From contig JALZVT010000074.1 of assembly GCA_023300545.1 (NCBI GenBank), positions 1-41,107 of the forward strand: DNA of 41,107 bases, given 5' to 3'. Positions 25,318-33,877 of this stretch are shown piece by piece; within the stretch, counting starts at the first letter, position 1, and every line of letters starts with the position of its first letter. Position numbers and translations under genes: made by a program. The notes beneath the pieces were generated by a model that saw only the letters and a list, made by a program, of their open reading frames with translations, had not been told where the DNA came from and did no database searches. The DNA comes from Pseudomonadales bacterium. GTDB lineage: Bacteria > Pseudomonadota > Gammaproteobacteria > Pseudomonadales > Azotimanducaceae.

Positions 25318-28059
25318 TCACGCACTCTTTTTCGCGTCAGGGTCAGCCGCCTTTTTCACGACGGTCCGCTTTTTAGTAGCTGCCTTCTTTTTGGCGGGCT
25401 TCTTTTTAGCCGCGGCCTTTTTCTTTGGCGGTGCTGCTTGCTCAACCCACTTATTGTCAACGTAGTGTGCACGCCACCCGGTGGCTTTGCCGTCATCTTC
25501 GCTCGCTACGTACTGCTCTTTTTCTTTCCGCGAGTACTTGATCACAGCCGGCCGGCCGTCTGGGTCTGCAACGGGTGCTTCAGTGAGGTAGGCAAACTTA
25601 GGGTCCAACTCGTTGGCGTGTGGAATTATTTCACTGACCAACGGTGCACGGGTCTCACGATGCTTGGGGAATTGGCTAGCGGCAAGAAAGATTCCGGCAG
25701 CGCCATCGCGCAAGATGTAGTGATCTTCTACCTTCACGCAGGCAAGCTCAGGCATAGGTACCGGATCCGCTTTTGGCGGCGCTGGTTCGCCACTGCGCAA
25801 TAGTTTGCGCGTGTTTTTGCAGTCGTCCGACATGCATCCGAAATATTTGCCAAAACGGCCAGATTTTAACTGCATGTCCGCGCCACATTTGTCGCAATCA
25901 AGCACCGGGCCATCGTACCCTTTGATACGGAAGGTACCTGGTTCAATTTCAAAACCAGCACAGTCAGGGTTGTTGCCGCACACATGAACCTTGCGCGTCT
26001 CATCAATTAAATAGCTGTCCATTGGCGTTTTACAGGTCGGGCATTTGCGCTTGTTACGCAAAAGCTTCGCCTCGCCTTCATCGTCTTTATCAACATCCAC
26101 CGCTTCCTCACCGGGAATGAGGTTCAGCGTTTGCGTGCAACGTTCTTTGGGCTTCAGCGCATAACCCGAACAACCTAGAAACACACCCGTACTGGCTGTC
26201 CTAATCTGCATATGCCGAGAACACTTTGGACACTCGATGTCAGTGTCAGTCGGTTCGTTCGGCCGCATGCCATCTTCAGGATTGGCCGCTTCGACCAGTC
26301 GGTCGGAGAACCCATCATAGAAAGTGTCCAGCACTTTTCGCCAGTCAGCACTGCCCTTGGCGACCTGATCAAGCTGTTCTTCCATGCGAGCCGTAAAGCT
26401 GTAGTCGAGCAAATCGTTGAAGTTTTCAACCAGTCGTTCTGTTACCAGCTCACCTACACGCTCGGCATAAAAGCGCCGATTATTCAGGGTGACATAGCCA
26501 CGATCCTGAATGGTCGAGATAATCGCGGCGTAGGTTGATGGGCGACCGATGCCCCGCTTTTCGAGCTCCTTGACCAGACTTGCCTCGCCAAAGCGTGGCG
26601 GCGGCTTGGTAAAATGCTGAATGCCTTCCAGTTCTTGCATGCTGAGAACTTCGCCCACCTGCAAATCGGGCAGTTGTCGATCTTCATCACGCTTGGAGGT
26701 GGGTGGCTGCACCCGAGTGAAGCCATCAAACTGCAGAATTCGGCCGCGGATACGCAATTCGAAGCCAGCCGCCATAACCTGAACGTTCGAACTCAGATAG
26801 CGCGCACGGGGCATCTGGCAGGCCACAAACTGGCGCCAGATCAGCTCATAAAGCCGCACCGCATCCGGATCAACCCCAGTGACCATTTCCCCAATGGTGC
26901 CTACGTTCGACGGTCGGATGGCTTCGTGGGCCTCCTGGGCGTCACCCTTGCTGGTGTAGATGATCGGCTCTTCGGGCAAATACTCTTTGCCGTACTTGTC
27001 CAGAATATGGTCTCGACAGGCTGCCACTGCCTCAGTAGACAGGTTAGTGCTGTCGGTTCGCATGTAGGTAATGTAGCCGGCTTCATAGAGCCGCTGCGCC
27101 ATCGTCATGGTTTTCTTGACGCTAAAGCTCAGTCGGGTGCTCGCCGCCTGTTGCAGCGTCGAGGTAATAAAGGGGGCACCGGGCTTGGTACTAGTGGGGC
27201 GATCTTCCCGATTGCTCACCTCAAAATGAGCGGACTCAAGCTTCGCAAGCGCCGCATCAGAGGCCTCCTGGGACGCTGGCCGATAGTTCGTCCCGTTGTC
27301 TTTTACGACCTGAAAGCGATGATTTTCGGTTTCTTTATCGGCATCCGACCCCCGCTGCAATTCAGCAAAGGCTTCCCAGTACTCTTCCGGGTCGAAGGCT
27401 CGAATTTCGCGCTCGCGCTCTACAATGAGTCGCGTGGCAACCGATTGAACCCGGCCAGCCGATAATCCCCGGGCAACCTTGGCCCAGAGTAGCGGCGACA
27501 GTTGGTAGCCGACTACCCGATCAAGAAAGCGCCGGGCTTGCTGGGCGTTAACCATGTCAACATCGACCACCGAGGGCTCCGAGAATGCCGCCTGGATCGC
27601 TTTGCGAGTGATCTCATTGAACACGACGCGCTTGAAGCGACTCTGATCGCCGCCAATCAATTCCTGCAGGTGCCAGGCAATGGCTTCACCTTCGCGGTCA
27701 AGGTCAGTCGCGAGGAAGATTTCGTCAGCGTTTTTGGCTAGTTTGCGAAGCTCTTCGACTGTTTTCTCTTTGCCGGAGACGATACCGTAGTTGGCTTCCC
27801 AATTTTTGTCTGGGTTCACACCCATGCGCCGAATCAGCTGAGTCCGATCGCGCTTCTTTTTATACGTCGCCTTTTTGGCGGGTGTCATCGCACGGGTCTT
27901 GGCGGCTTCTTTTGCCCGATCTTTATGGCTCGCGGCAGGCGCGCCAATCAGGTCGCGAACGTGACCGATACTGGAGCGAACCACAAAGTCGCGACCCAAA
28001 TACTTGTTGATCGTCTTGGCTTTTGCGGGTGATTCCACGATGACCAGGGACCGTGCCAT
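25318..28059 (-). CDS. topA: DNA topoisomerase I
   Basis: This type IA topoisomerase relaxes negative supercoils. The 913-residue protein has the Toprim domain ([36 protein letters not shown]), the active-site tyrosine in [14 protein letters not shown] near residue 330, and [22 protein letters not shown]. Three C-terminal zinc-ribbon repeats follow ([24 protein letters not shown] with their paired cysteines). The last 40 residues are very lysine/alanine-rich ([16 protein letters not shown]), a basic tail that likely binds DNA non-specifically. A strong promoter lies 39-68 bases upstream. Confidence 0.97.
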   Translation of the reverse strand: MARSLVIVESPAKAKTINKYLGRDFVVRSSIGHVRDLIGAPAASHKDRAKEAAKTRAMTPAKKATYKKKRDRTQLIRRMGVNPDKNWEANYGIVSGKEKTVEELRKLAKNADEIFLATDLDREGEAIAWHLQELIGGDQSRFKRVVFNEITRKAIQAAFSEPSVVDVDMVNAQQARRFLDRVVGYQLSPLLWAKVARGLSAGRVQSVATRLIVEREREIRAFDPEEYWEAFAELQRGSDADKETENHRFQVVKDNGTNYRPASQEASDAALAKLESAHFEVSNREDRPTSTKPGAPFITSTLQQAASTRLSFSVKKTMTMAQRLYEAGYITYMRTDSTNLSTEAVAACRDHILDKYGKEYLPEEPIIYTSKGDAQEAHEAIRPSNVGTIGEMVTGVDPDAVRLYELIWRQFVACQMPRARYLSSNVQVMAAGFELRIRGRILQFDGFTRVQPPTSKRDEDRQLPDLQVGEVLSMQELEGIQHFTKPPPRFGEASLVKELEKRGIGRPSTYAAIISTIQDRGYVTLNNRRFYAERVGELVTERLVENFNDLLDYSFTARMEEQLDQVAKGSADWRKVLDTFYDGFSDRLVEAANPEDGMRPNEPTDTDIECPKCSRHMQIRTASTGVFLGCSGYALKPKERCTQTLNLIPGEEAVDVDKDDEGEAKLLRNKRKCPTCKTPMDSYLIDETRKVHVCGNNPDCAGFEIEPGTFRIKGYDGPVLDCDKCGADMQLKSGRFGKYFGCMSDDCKNTRKLLRSGEPAPPKADPVPMPELACVKVEDHYILRDGAAGIFLAASQFPKHRETRAPLVSEIIPHANELDPKFAYLTEAPVADPDGRPAVIKYSRKEKEQYVASEDDGKATGWRAHYVDNKWVEQAAPPKKKAAAKKKPAKKKAATKKRTVVKKAADPDAKKSA

Positions 28060-28097
28060 AGGCGTTTAGCTCACTTTTGGGTGTACGAGAGGCGCCG

Positions 28098-28127
28098 TTT
28101 ATACGGGGTGGTTTTAACGCCTGTCAA
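28098..28127 (-). promoter_or_regulatory. Strong sigma-70 promoter of topA
   Basis: A consensus TTGACA (28122-28127, minus strand) and TATAAA (28098-28103) are separated by 18 bp. Transcription would start about 32 bases before the topA ATG. This is the best sigma-70 match in the window. Confidence 0.8.
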
Positions 28128-28276
28128 GACGCGACGGATAAATCTGCGACACAGCAAACCCTGGTTCGGGCCCCCTGCCCCCACCAAAGTGAGATCCAAT
28201 TGTCGGTTCAAAAGTGCAGCAGACCCGCAGAAACAGTGTGCACAGGCGCTCAGGTTGAGAGCTGAGCTACGGTCAT

Positions 28277-28924
28277 TTATGGCGTCGGTTCAGGGGCAAA
28301 ATATTTTTGATGATGATTGACAAGTTTGTTGAGCGCTTGCCGTATCTTGACGACTATTGCGGCGGCATCCGCGGTTTCCATGGTCAGTCTTTCCTGCCAA
28401 TAGAACAGCGCAAAATCGTCGGTCATCGCCAATCCGAGTCGATCGACCGGCAACAGAGAACCCAGCTCGTCGAGTATTGCCCAATATCGGTCATTCGCGA
28501 TCGGGTGATCGGCCGTAGCGGGTTTAAATTTGAGGTCGAGCTCCCAGCTTGTGCCTGGTGCTACCGGCCATTCGGTGTCAGGCGCCAGCAACAGCCGGTA
28601 GCGCACCCGCAAATCAGAGCTTTTGGGCAACCGTACACCGTAGGACACGCAGTCAATGGTGGCTTCACGTTCAATTCCGCTGGCGCTCACTCGCTCATGT
28701 GGCTCTGCATCGAGTTTCGGCAGACGGGTGACATCGACTTCAAGGCCTTCACGACGGGCGATCATGCGCAAATCGGCCAACGCCCGATCCCGCTTCGAGG
28801 GCATCATGTACGCAATCGGCGCAAACGCTGCCGCCAGAAGGACAATAATTATAAATGCGGTCATCAGAGCAGCCAGCGTCAGTGATTTTAATGGAGTGAA
28901 TTCGATGTGAGACACAACAGCCAC
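28277..28924 (-). CDS. Membrane-anchored hypothetical protein
   Basis: These 215 residues carry one N-terminal hydrophobic helix (SLTLAALMTAFIIIVLLAAAFAPIAYMM) followed by a soluble, mostly beta/alpha domain. Blocks that may be useful for searching are ADLRMIARREGLEVDVTRLP, SYGVRLPKSSDLRVRYRLLL and ALFYWQERLTMETA. I do not recognise a family. It starts at GTG and lies 217 bases upstream of topA on the same strand, with topA's own promoter between them. It is divergent from uspA across 45 bases. Confidence 0.7.
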   Translation of the reverse strand: MAVVSHIEFTPLKSLTLAALMTAFIIIVLLAAAFAPIAYMMPSKRDRALADLRMIARREGLEVDVTRLPKLDAEPHERVSASGIEREATIDCVSYGVRLPKSSDLRVRYRLLLAPDTEWPVAPGTSWELDLKFKPATADHPIANDRYWAILDELGSLLPVDRLGLAMTDDFALFYWQERLTMETADAAAIVVKIRQALNKLVNHHQKYFAPEPTP

Positions 28925-28969
28925 TGCTGTTGTACCCTCAGCCTAACCTAGTCCGACGGTCAGACCACC

Positions 28970-29416
28970 ATGCCTCAGTACCAACGAATTCTGCTCGCGG
29001 TAGATCTGACGGACGAGTCTGCACGGGTCGCGCAACGCGCTAAGGCGCTCGCTGCCAGCAACTCGGCCGAACTCCACGCCGTGCATGTTATCGAGCCATT
29101 GAGCCTAGCTTACGGCGGTGACATTCCCATGGATATTTCGTCAGTGCAGGATCAAATTCACGAACAAGCAAAGCGCCATCTGGGTGAATTTACCAAGCAA
29201 AACGGCTTACTCGAAGGCCATGGTCACCTCATTTTTGGCCGGCCTGACAGCGAAATTCATCGCCTGGCAGACGACTTGGGAGCTGATCTGATCGTGGTCG
29301 GCAGCCATGGCCGGCACGGGCTCGCCCTGCTGCTGGGGTCGACCGCCAACGGCGTGCTGCACGGCGCAACCTGCGACGTGCTGGCCGTGCGCGTGGGCGA
29401 AACCAGTTCAACCTGA
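28970..29416 (+). CDS. Universal stress protein, UspA family
   Basis: This is a single UspA domain of 148 residues. It opens with YQRILLAVDLTDESARVAQRAKALA and has HAVHVIEP. The ATP-binding pattern G-x2-G-x9-G-S/T is visible in VVGSHGRHGLALLLGSTANGVL near residues 107-128, so it is of the nucleotide-binding type. UspA proteins help cells survive starvation and stress by mechanisms that are poorly defined. It is monocistronic, with 177 bases before slt. Confidence 0.93.
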   Translation: MPQYQRILLAVDLTDESARVAQRAKALAASNSAELHAVHVIEPLSLAYGGDIPMDISSVQDQIHEQAKRHLGEFTKQNGLLEGHGHLIFGRPDSEIHRLADDLGADLIVVGSHGRHGLALLLGSTANGVLHGATCDVLAVRVGETSST

Positions 29417-29523
29417 GATTCTCAGCCACCCCGACCTAGCCCCTGTCGGACCTGATGAGCAGGCCAGTCACTGGCTCACACTTTTTCTACTATAGTCATC
29501 GTAGAGTGAGGTAATTGCTCGCA

Positions 29524-29551
29524 CCGCCAACGTCAATCCGCCGACGTCAAT
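29524..29551. repeat. 14-bp tandem repeat upstream of slt
   Basis: CCGCCAACGTCAAT is followed directly by CCGCCGACGTCAAT (one mismatch). It lies 42 bases before the slt start and about 30 bases past a TATAGT box at 29491-29496, so it would be in the leader if that box is the -10. It could be an operator or a replication duplication. Confidence 0.5.
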
Positions 29552-29593
29552 GCGGACCGGACGATGGATCCAGAATGATTTAGAGAGTCGCAC

Positions 29594-31636
29594 ATGAAGT
29601 ACGCACTCGGTTTGTCAAAAACAAACCCCTTACTACTGGCTGTTGTCACCAGCTTGAGCCTGATGGGAATTGGCCTAAGCGTACCTACCCTAGCTCGCAC
29701 TGCCAGCGGCACTGCGGTCCAGCCCCCAAGCCAAGCCGTCGCCGAGTCAACGCTGAGCACCAGCCCCCTGCTGATCAGCGCGCTCAACCGCAGTTTGAGT
29801 GCCCAGGGTGCCCATCTTGATACCCAAGCAAGGCTAACCCAGCGCAGCGAATACAGACTCGCCCTGAAAGACCTACAAAACAATCGCGTGAGCGCCTTTA
29901 AGCGCCGCCAGAAAGCCCTCAGCGGATACCTCCTGGCGCCCTATCTCGAATACCACTACCTGAAGAAAAAGGTCGCAAGCCTCACGACAGAGCAGATGAA
30001 TAGCTTCCAGCAACGCTACCGCGAGTTTCCGTTTGCGCAACAACTGCGCAACCGATGGCTGTTGCAACTGCCGGGCCAAGGCCGGTGGGCCGACTACCTG
30101 GCAAATTACGAACCCAGCAGCAACGCAACTCGCCAATGCTATTACTTGCGCGCGCTGTATCGATCGGGTCAAAAGAAGGCCGCGCTCGAACAGGTAGAAC
30201 CTTTGTGGTTGCACGGTAAGTCGCAGCCGAAAGCCTGCGACAGCCTGTTCAAAGCGTGGATCGGCGCAGGCTATAAAGCGGATAACCTGGTGTGGCGAAG
30301 AGTTGAACTGGCGCTTGATCGCAACGAGGTCACACTCGCCCGCTACCTGCTCAGTCAAATTGACTCGGTAACACTGAAAAAACAGGCCACCTTGCTCTAT
30401 CAGGCACACGTTCGGCCACAGACCTTGTTCAACCCGAAAGCTCACCAGACAGACAACGACACCAACAGGGCCATTTTGCGTGTTGGCCTGCAGCGACTTG
30501 CGCGTAAAGAGCCCAAAGCCGCTCGCCGAGCCTGGCAAAAACTGCGAGCCAGCCACAGCTTTTCAACGGCCGACGTTAACGCCATCGAAGCCCGACTATT
30601 GATTGAAGGCGCTCGCGACAACCTGTGGCCCAAACCAGCTGAGCGGCCAAAGTTTGTCGATGATCCAGCACTCGAGATCGTCGCAAGAGAAGCAGTGCGT
30701 CATGAAAACTGGCCAGAGGCCAGCCATTGGATTGCAGCACTCACAGACGCCAAACGAGCCAACCCGGAATGGCGTTATTGGCAGGAACGCAGCACCGGAG
30801 CCGACCTCGTCGCACTGGCCGGCGAACGCAATTATTACGGCTTTCTGGCAGCCCATCACATTGGGGCTGAGACCCAGCTAAACCACGAACCGTCCACAAT
30901 CTCGCCGACCACGCTTGCGCGCGTTCGGCGACTGCCCGGCATCGACCGCGCCCTCGAACTCTATGCGGTCGATGACCACATAAACGCCCGGCGGGAATGG
31001 CGCACCAGCTTTGCGGCACTGCCCAACGACGAGCAAATCGCCGCGGCCCAGATCGCCCACAGTAACGGCTGGCTGAACCAGGCCATTGTGGCTGCTAACG
31101 CTGCCGCGCTGCACAACGATCTGGATCTGCGCTTTCCGCAGGTTTATGCCAATCTATACGGTAAGGCCAGCCACGCGACTAACCTGCACAGCAGCACTCT
31201 ACTGGCAGTAACCCGTCAGGAGAGCGCCTTTGCGCAACGCGCCCGGTCAAGCGCCAACGCTCGGGGGCTGATGCAGTTACTACCAAGCACCGCAAAATGG
31301 ACGGCAAAAAAAGCCGGTTTGCGCCAACCGACAACCCTCGATCTCTACGAGCCCGCGATTAATATTCGCATCGCCAGCGAATATCTGGCGCGCCTGATGG
31401 CCCGCTATGACCAACAGCGTCCCTTGGCATTTGCCGCCTACAACGCGGGCGAACATCGCGTCGATCGCTGGATCAAAGATCGCTCAGGAATGCCCATGGA
31501 GGTCTGGATTGAGAACATCCCCTTTCGCGAAACCCGCGGTTATGTGAAAAGTGTGCTGGCTTTCAACCACCTCTACAGCAAACGCATGAACGATCCGGTC
31601 CCGCTGCTGCTACCGCACGAAAAGACGGTTCGCTAA
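29594..31636 (+). CDS. slt: Soluble lytic murein transglycosylase
   Basis: Slt cleaves the MurNAc-GlcNAc bond of peptidoglycan to form 1,6-anhydro ends. The 680-residue periplasmic protein has a signal peptide (NPLLLAVVTSLSLMGIGLS). A long alpha-superhelical region follows with the family segment GYLLAPYLEYHYLKKKV, then a linker and the catalytic SLT domain from about residue 535. The catalytic glutamate is E543 in VTRQESAFAQRARS. ARGLMQLLPSTAKWTA, FAAYNAGEHRVDRW and WIENIPFRETRGYVKSVL complete the domain. It is slightly longer than E. coli Slt70. Its stop overlaps the convergent thioredoxin-fold gene by four bases. Confidence 0.95.
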   Translation: MKYALGLSKTNPLLLAVVTSLSLMGIGLSVPTLARTASGTAVQPPSQAVAESTLSTSPLLISALNRSLSAQGAHLDTQARLTQRSEYRLALKDLQNNRVSAFKRRQKALSGYLLAPYLEYHYLKKKVASLTTEQMNSFQQRYREFPFAQQLRNRWLLQLPGQGRWADYLANYEPSSNATRQCYYLRALYRSGQKKAALEQVEPLWLHGKSQPKACDSLFKAWIGAGYKADNLVWRRVELALDRNEVTLARYLLSQIDSVTLKKQATLLYQAHVRPQTLFNPKAHQTDNDTNRAILRVGLQRLARKEPKAARRAWQKLRASHSFSTADVNAIEARLLIEGARDNLWPKPAERPKFVDDPALEIVAREAVRHENWPEASHWIAALTDAKRANPEWRYWQERSTGADLVALAGERNYYGFLAAHHIGAETQLNHEPSTISPTTLARVRRLPGIDRALELYAVDDHINARREWRTSFAALPNDEQIAAAQIAHSNGWLNQAIVAANAAALHNDLDLRFPQVYANLYGKASHATNLHSSTLLAVTRQESAFAQRARSSANARGLMQLLPSTAKWTAKKAGLRQPTTLDLYEPAINIRIASEYLARLMARYDQQRPLAFAAYNAGEHRVDRWIKDRSGMPMEVWIENIPFRETRGYVKSVLAFNHLYSKRMNDPVPLLLPHEKTVR

Positions 31637-31902
31637 CCGCCAGTTAACACCAGGCGGCGAATTCCGGTGCTGACGTCGCCAGCACTGAACGGCCACATCA
31701 GCTCAAACTCTGTTCGCTCATTAAACCAAAACTGCAGCACTGGAATCTGCTCACCAAAGCGATCCAGCAGTGCATCATCACTCGCGATATCGACCACGCG
31801 CAGTTCCATTCCTGCCAGTTCTGGCATACTAAATAGCATCGACAGTGCGTCCTCACACAGAGCGCAATGATCGGTAGACAATAGCAACAGGTAGGCAGAC
31901 AT
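31633..31902 (-). CDS. Small glutaredoxin-like protein (DUF836 type)
   Basis: This 89-residue thioredoxin-fold protein has a redox motif, HCALCEDAL (C13 and C16), and the cis-proline region FGEQIPVLQFW. The family is annotated as glutaredoxin-like and its partners are unknown. I chose the ATG at 31902 because GGGAG lies 8 bases upstream; a TTG 15 bases further on would add five residues. The gene converges on slt with a 4-base overlap and is divergent from the C39-like gene by 34 bases. Confidence 0.85.
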   Translation of the reverse strand: MSAYLLLLSTDHCALCEDALSMLFSMPELAGMELRVVDIASDDALLDRFGEQIPVLQFWFNERTEFELMWPFSAGDVSTGIRRLVLTGG

Positions 31903-31936
31903 CAGCGCCACTCCCAACAGTTCAAATCCTGCAATT

Positions 31937-32953
31937 TTGTCGGCCGGGTCAAACCGACAAGACCGTACAGTGCGTTATGCAGCTGGTCGTGCTCGGCAAC
32001 GCTACCCCCTGCCCGCTCGAGGCGATTTGACCTGGCAACAGGGCCCCTCGACAAACCACTGGTCCGCCCAGATTGACATCGAGAATTTGCTACCGGGGGA
32101 ACTTCTATTGCCAAGTGTCGCACTCCTAACCAACTTGCATTACGCCGTGCGCTGCAGTTTAACCGTAGATGCAAACACATGGTGGCTGCTGCCCATAAGT
32201 ACCGACACCGCCAACAGTCCCATCAATGAGCCTGCCTTTGTTAAGTCTCAGTGCAGTAACAGCCCAGCCGTAACCACTCATCTCGACCTGTTTGCTATCC
32301 ACCAATCGATTACCCAGGCCACGGTTCGGGTTGAGTTGATTTGCGACGACCCACCGGATGACTACCTGGTTGTGCTGTCGCGGCGCCAACAAAGCCTGGT
32401 TGCTCCACACCCATCCGTGCGCGCACGGACAGAGGTCCAGGTGCCCAATATCTCGCAAATGGTCCAGCCGTCACAACAATGCACACGCACCTGTTCGCCA
32501 ACGTCACTATCAATGCTCATGAGCTACCACGGCAAGGCGTATCACCCAGCCTTTGTCGACCGTTGCAAAGAACCGACTTCTGGCCTCTACGGGGTCTGGC
32601 CGCTTAACATCATGCAAGCCAGTCGCCGCGGTTTTATCGCGGCGGCTGAACTGATTTCGAGCTGGAGCCAGCTCGAGCCAGTTGCCGATCCATTTGTGGC
32701 AAGCATTCGCTTTGAACCCAACCAACTAGACCAGGCGCCCCTTAAACAGACCGCCGGACATCTCGTTCTAGTCCGCGGCACCACAGCCACTCATGTTCTG
32801 TGCAGCGACCCCGCAGCGCCCACCGCCGCCACTGTTGAGCGACGCTATGACCTAATGCAATTCAGTAACGCCTGGCTCGGCCATCGCGGCGCCACCTATA
32901 TCGTCGCGCCAGAGACGCCGCACCAGCCACCCCAAGAGCAACCTGATTCATGA
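31937..32953 (+). CDS. C39-like papain-fold peptidase family protein
   Basis: This is a 338-residue protein with a C-terminal C39-type cysteine peptidase domain. The nucleophile is probably C186 in TRTCSPTSLSMLM, the histidine H275 in AGHLVLVRG, and the Asp D291 in CSDPAAP. The N-terminal 150 residues form a beta-rich domain (SAQIDIENLLPGELLLPS). There is no ABC-transporter or membrane part, so it is not a bacteriocin exporter. No clear signal peptide is seen. The start is uncertain: TTG at 31937 or GTG at 31970, neither with a ribosome site. Its stop overlaps the next ATG as ATGA, opening a five-gene coupled set. Confidence 0.75.
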   Translation: MSAGSNRQDRTVRYAAGRARQRYPLPARGDLTWQQGPSTNHWSAQIDIENLLPGELLLPSVALLTNLHYAVRCSLTVDANTWWLLPISTDTANSPINEPAFVKSQCSNSPAVTTHLDLFAIHQSITQATVRVELICDDPPDDYLVVLSRRQQSLVAPHPSVRARTEVQVPNISQMVQPSQQCTRTCSPTSLSMLMSYHGKAYHPAFVDRCKEPTSGLYGVWPLNIMQASRRGFIAAAELISSWSQLEPVADPFVASIRFEPNQLDQAPLKQTAGHLVLVRGTTATHVLCSDPAAPTAATVERRYDLMQFSNAWLGHRGATYIVAPETPHQPPQEQPDS

Positions 32954-33201
32954 GGTTTTTTGCACGCTTTTTGCTGCTGGCCGCCGGTTTTGCTCTGTTC
33001 ACCTTTGGTTTACTCAAATGGTCAACCGATGGCTTTACACTCAACGGGCTACTGCCGTTCACGGACAGCTATCGCACCCAGGGCCTACATTATCTCATGC
33101 TGGGTTTGGCGATGATTCCGCCAAGCCTGTGGGAAATATTTACCTTAGAACGGCGCATTCTAGAGCGCAGCCAAAAGCCTGATTCAACGGGCGGGAGTTA
33201 A
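32950..33201 (+). CDS. Small two-helix membrane protein, unknown function
   Basis: These 83 residues show two hydrophobic segments (ARFLLLAAGFALFTFGLL and YLMLGLAMIPPSLWEIF) separated by a short loop, then a charged tail (ERRILERSQK). I know no family for it. It starts in an ATGA overlap with the C39-like gene and ends 7 bases before the acetyltransferase, so it belongs to the same transcript. Confidence 0.7.
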   Translation: MRFFARFLLLAAGFALFTFGLLKWSTDGFTLNGLLPFTDSYRTQGLHYLMLGLAMIPPSLWEIFTLERRILERSQKPDSTGGS

Positions 33202-33208
33202 GCAAGCG

Positions 33209-33877
33209 ATGGCTGATGGTGCCCGCGTATATCTACGGCATGTCCGAGAGGCGGACCGGCGTGAGTTTGTCGAACTGATGCGCAAGAGCACGCATTTGCA
33301 CGCACCCTGGATTAGCCCTCCAACAAACTCCGCGGGCTTCAGTCAATACCTCGCTCGCACCTCAAGCCGAGATCACGAAGGGTTTGTTCTGGCGCGCTAT
33401 CAAGATGATGTAATTGTGGGGGTGATCAACCTCAACAATATTGTGCGCGGTTCGTTCTTAAACGCATCTCTTGGCTATTACGTTGGCGCGCCTTATCTCG
33501 GCCAAGGCTATATGGCGGAGGGTCTAGAGCTGGTCAAACAGTACGCCTATGCGACTATGAATCTACATCGACTCGAAGCCAATATTCAGTCCGACAACAC
33601 GCGTTCGGTGGCACTGGTTAAACGCTGCGGCTTTCGCTTTGAAGGCATCGCGCCGGCGTTTTTGTACATCGACGGCGCCTGGCGTGACCATGAACGTTGG
33701 ACTTGCGTTGACGAACGCTCCTCGATGCTGCCAGCCTCAGCACTGGTCCAGCTAGGAACCACGCCCGCACCGCTACAGCGAGCTCGAGTCGCCATGCGAG
33801 CAGCCTTCAGCCGACCCTCGGATCCCAATCCAGCCATCACCCCAACCATCGCAAACGACAGTGAGACTTCGTCATGA
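33209..33877 (+). CDS. GNAT N-acetyltransferase, RimJ/RimL type
   Basis: This acetyl-CoA-dependent acetyltransferase of 222 residues has VYLRHVREADRREFVELM at the start. The acetyl-CoA motif A region is SLGYYVGAPYLGQGYMAEGLELVKQYAY, and LHRLEANIQSDNTRSVALVKRCGFRFEG is the RimJ/RimL/RimI signature for alpha-amino acetylation of ribosomal proteins. About 45 C-terminal residues beyond the domain are low in complexity. GNAT substrates cannot be predicted; ribosomal protein L7/L12- or S5-type N-termini are one possibility. It overlaps the next gene by ATGA. Confidence 0.88.
   Translation: MADGARVYLRHVREADRREFVELMRKSTHLHAPWISPPTNSAGFSQYLARTSSRDHEGFVLARYQDDVIVGVINLNNIVRGSFLNASLGYYVGAPYLGQGYMAEGLELVKQYAYATMNLHRLEANIQSDNTRSVALVKRCGFRFEGIAPAFLYIDGAWRDHERWTCVDERSSMLPASALVQLGTTPAPLQRARVAMRAAFSRPSDPNPAITPTIANDSETSS

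Noticed and set aside
26614-27465. 283-codon plus-strand open frame inside topA
   Set aside because: It is a shadow of topA, whose motifs are complete on the other strand.
29873-30556. 227-codon minus-strand open frame inside slt
   Set aside because: It is antisense to the Slt superhelical region and has no family features.
31937-32953. Bacteriocin maturation/export protein
   Set aside because: Only the C39-like peptidase fold is present, with no transmembrane or ABC domain and no double-glycine precursor nearby.
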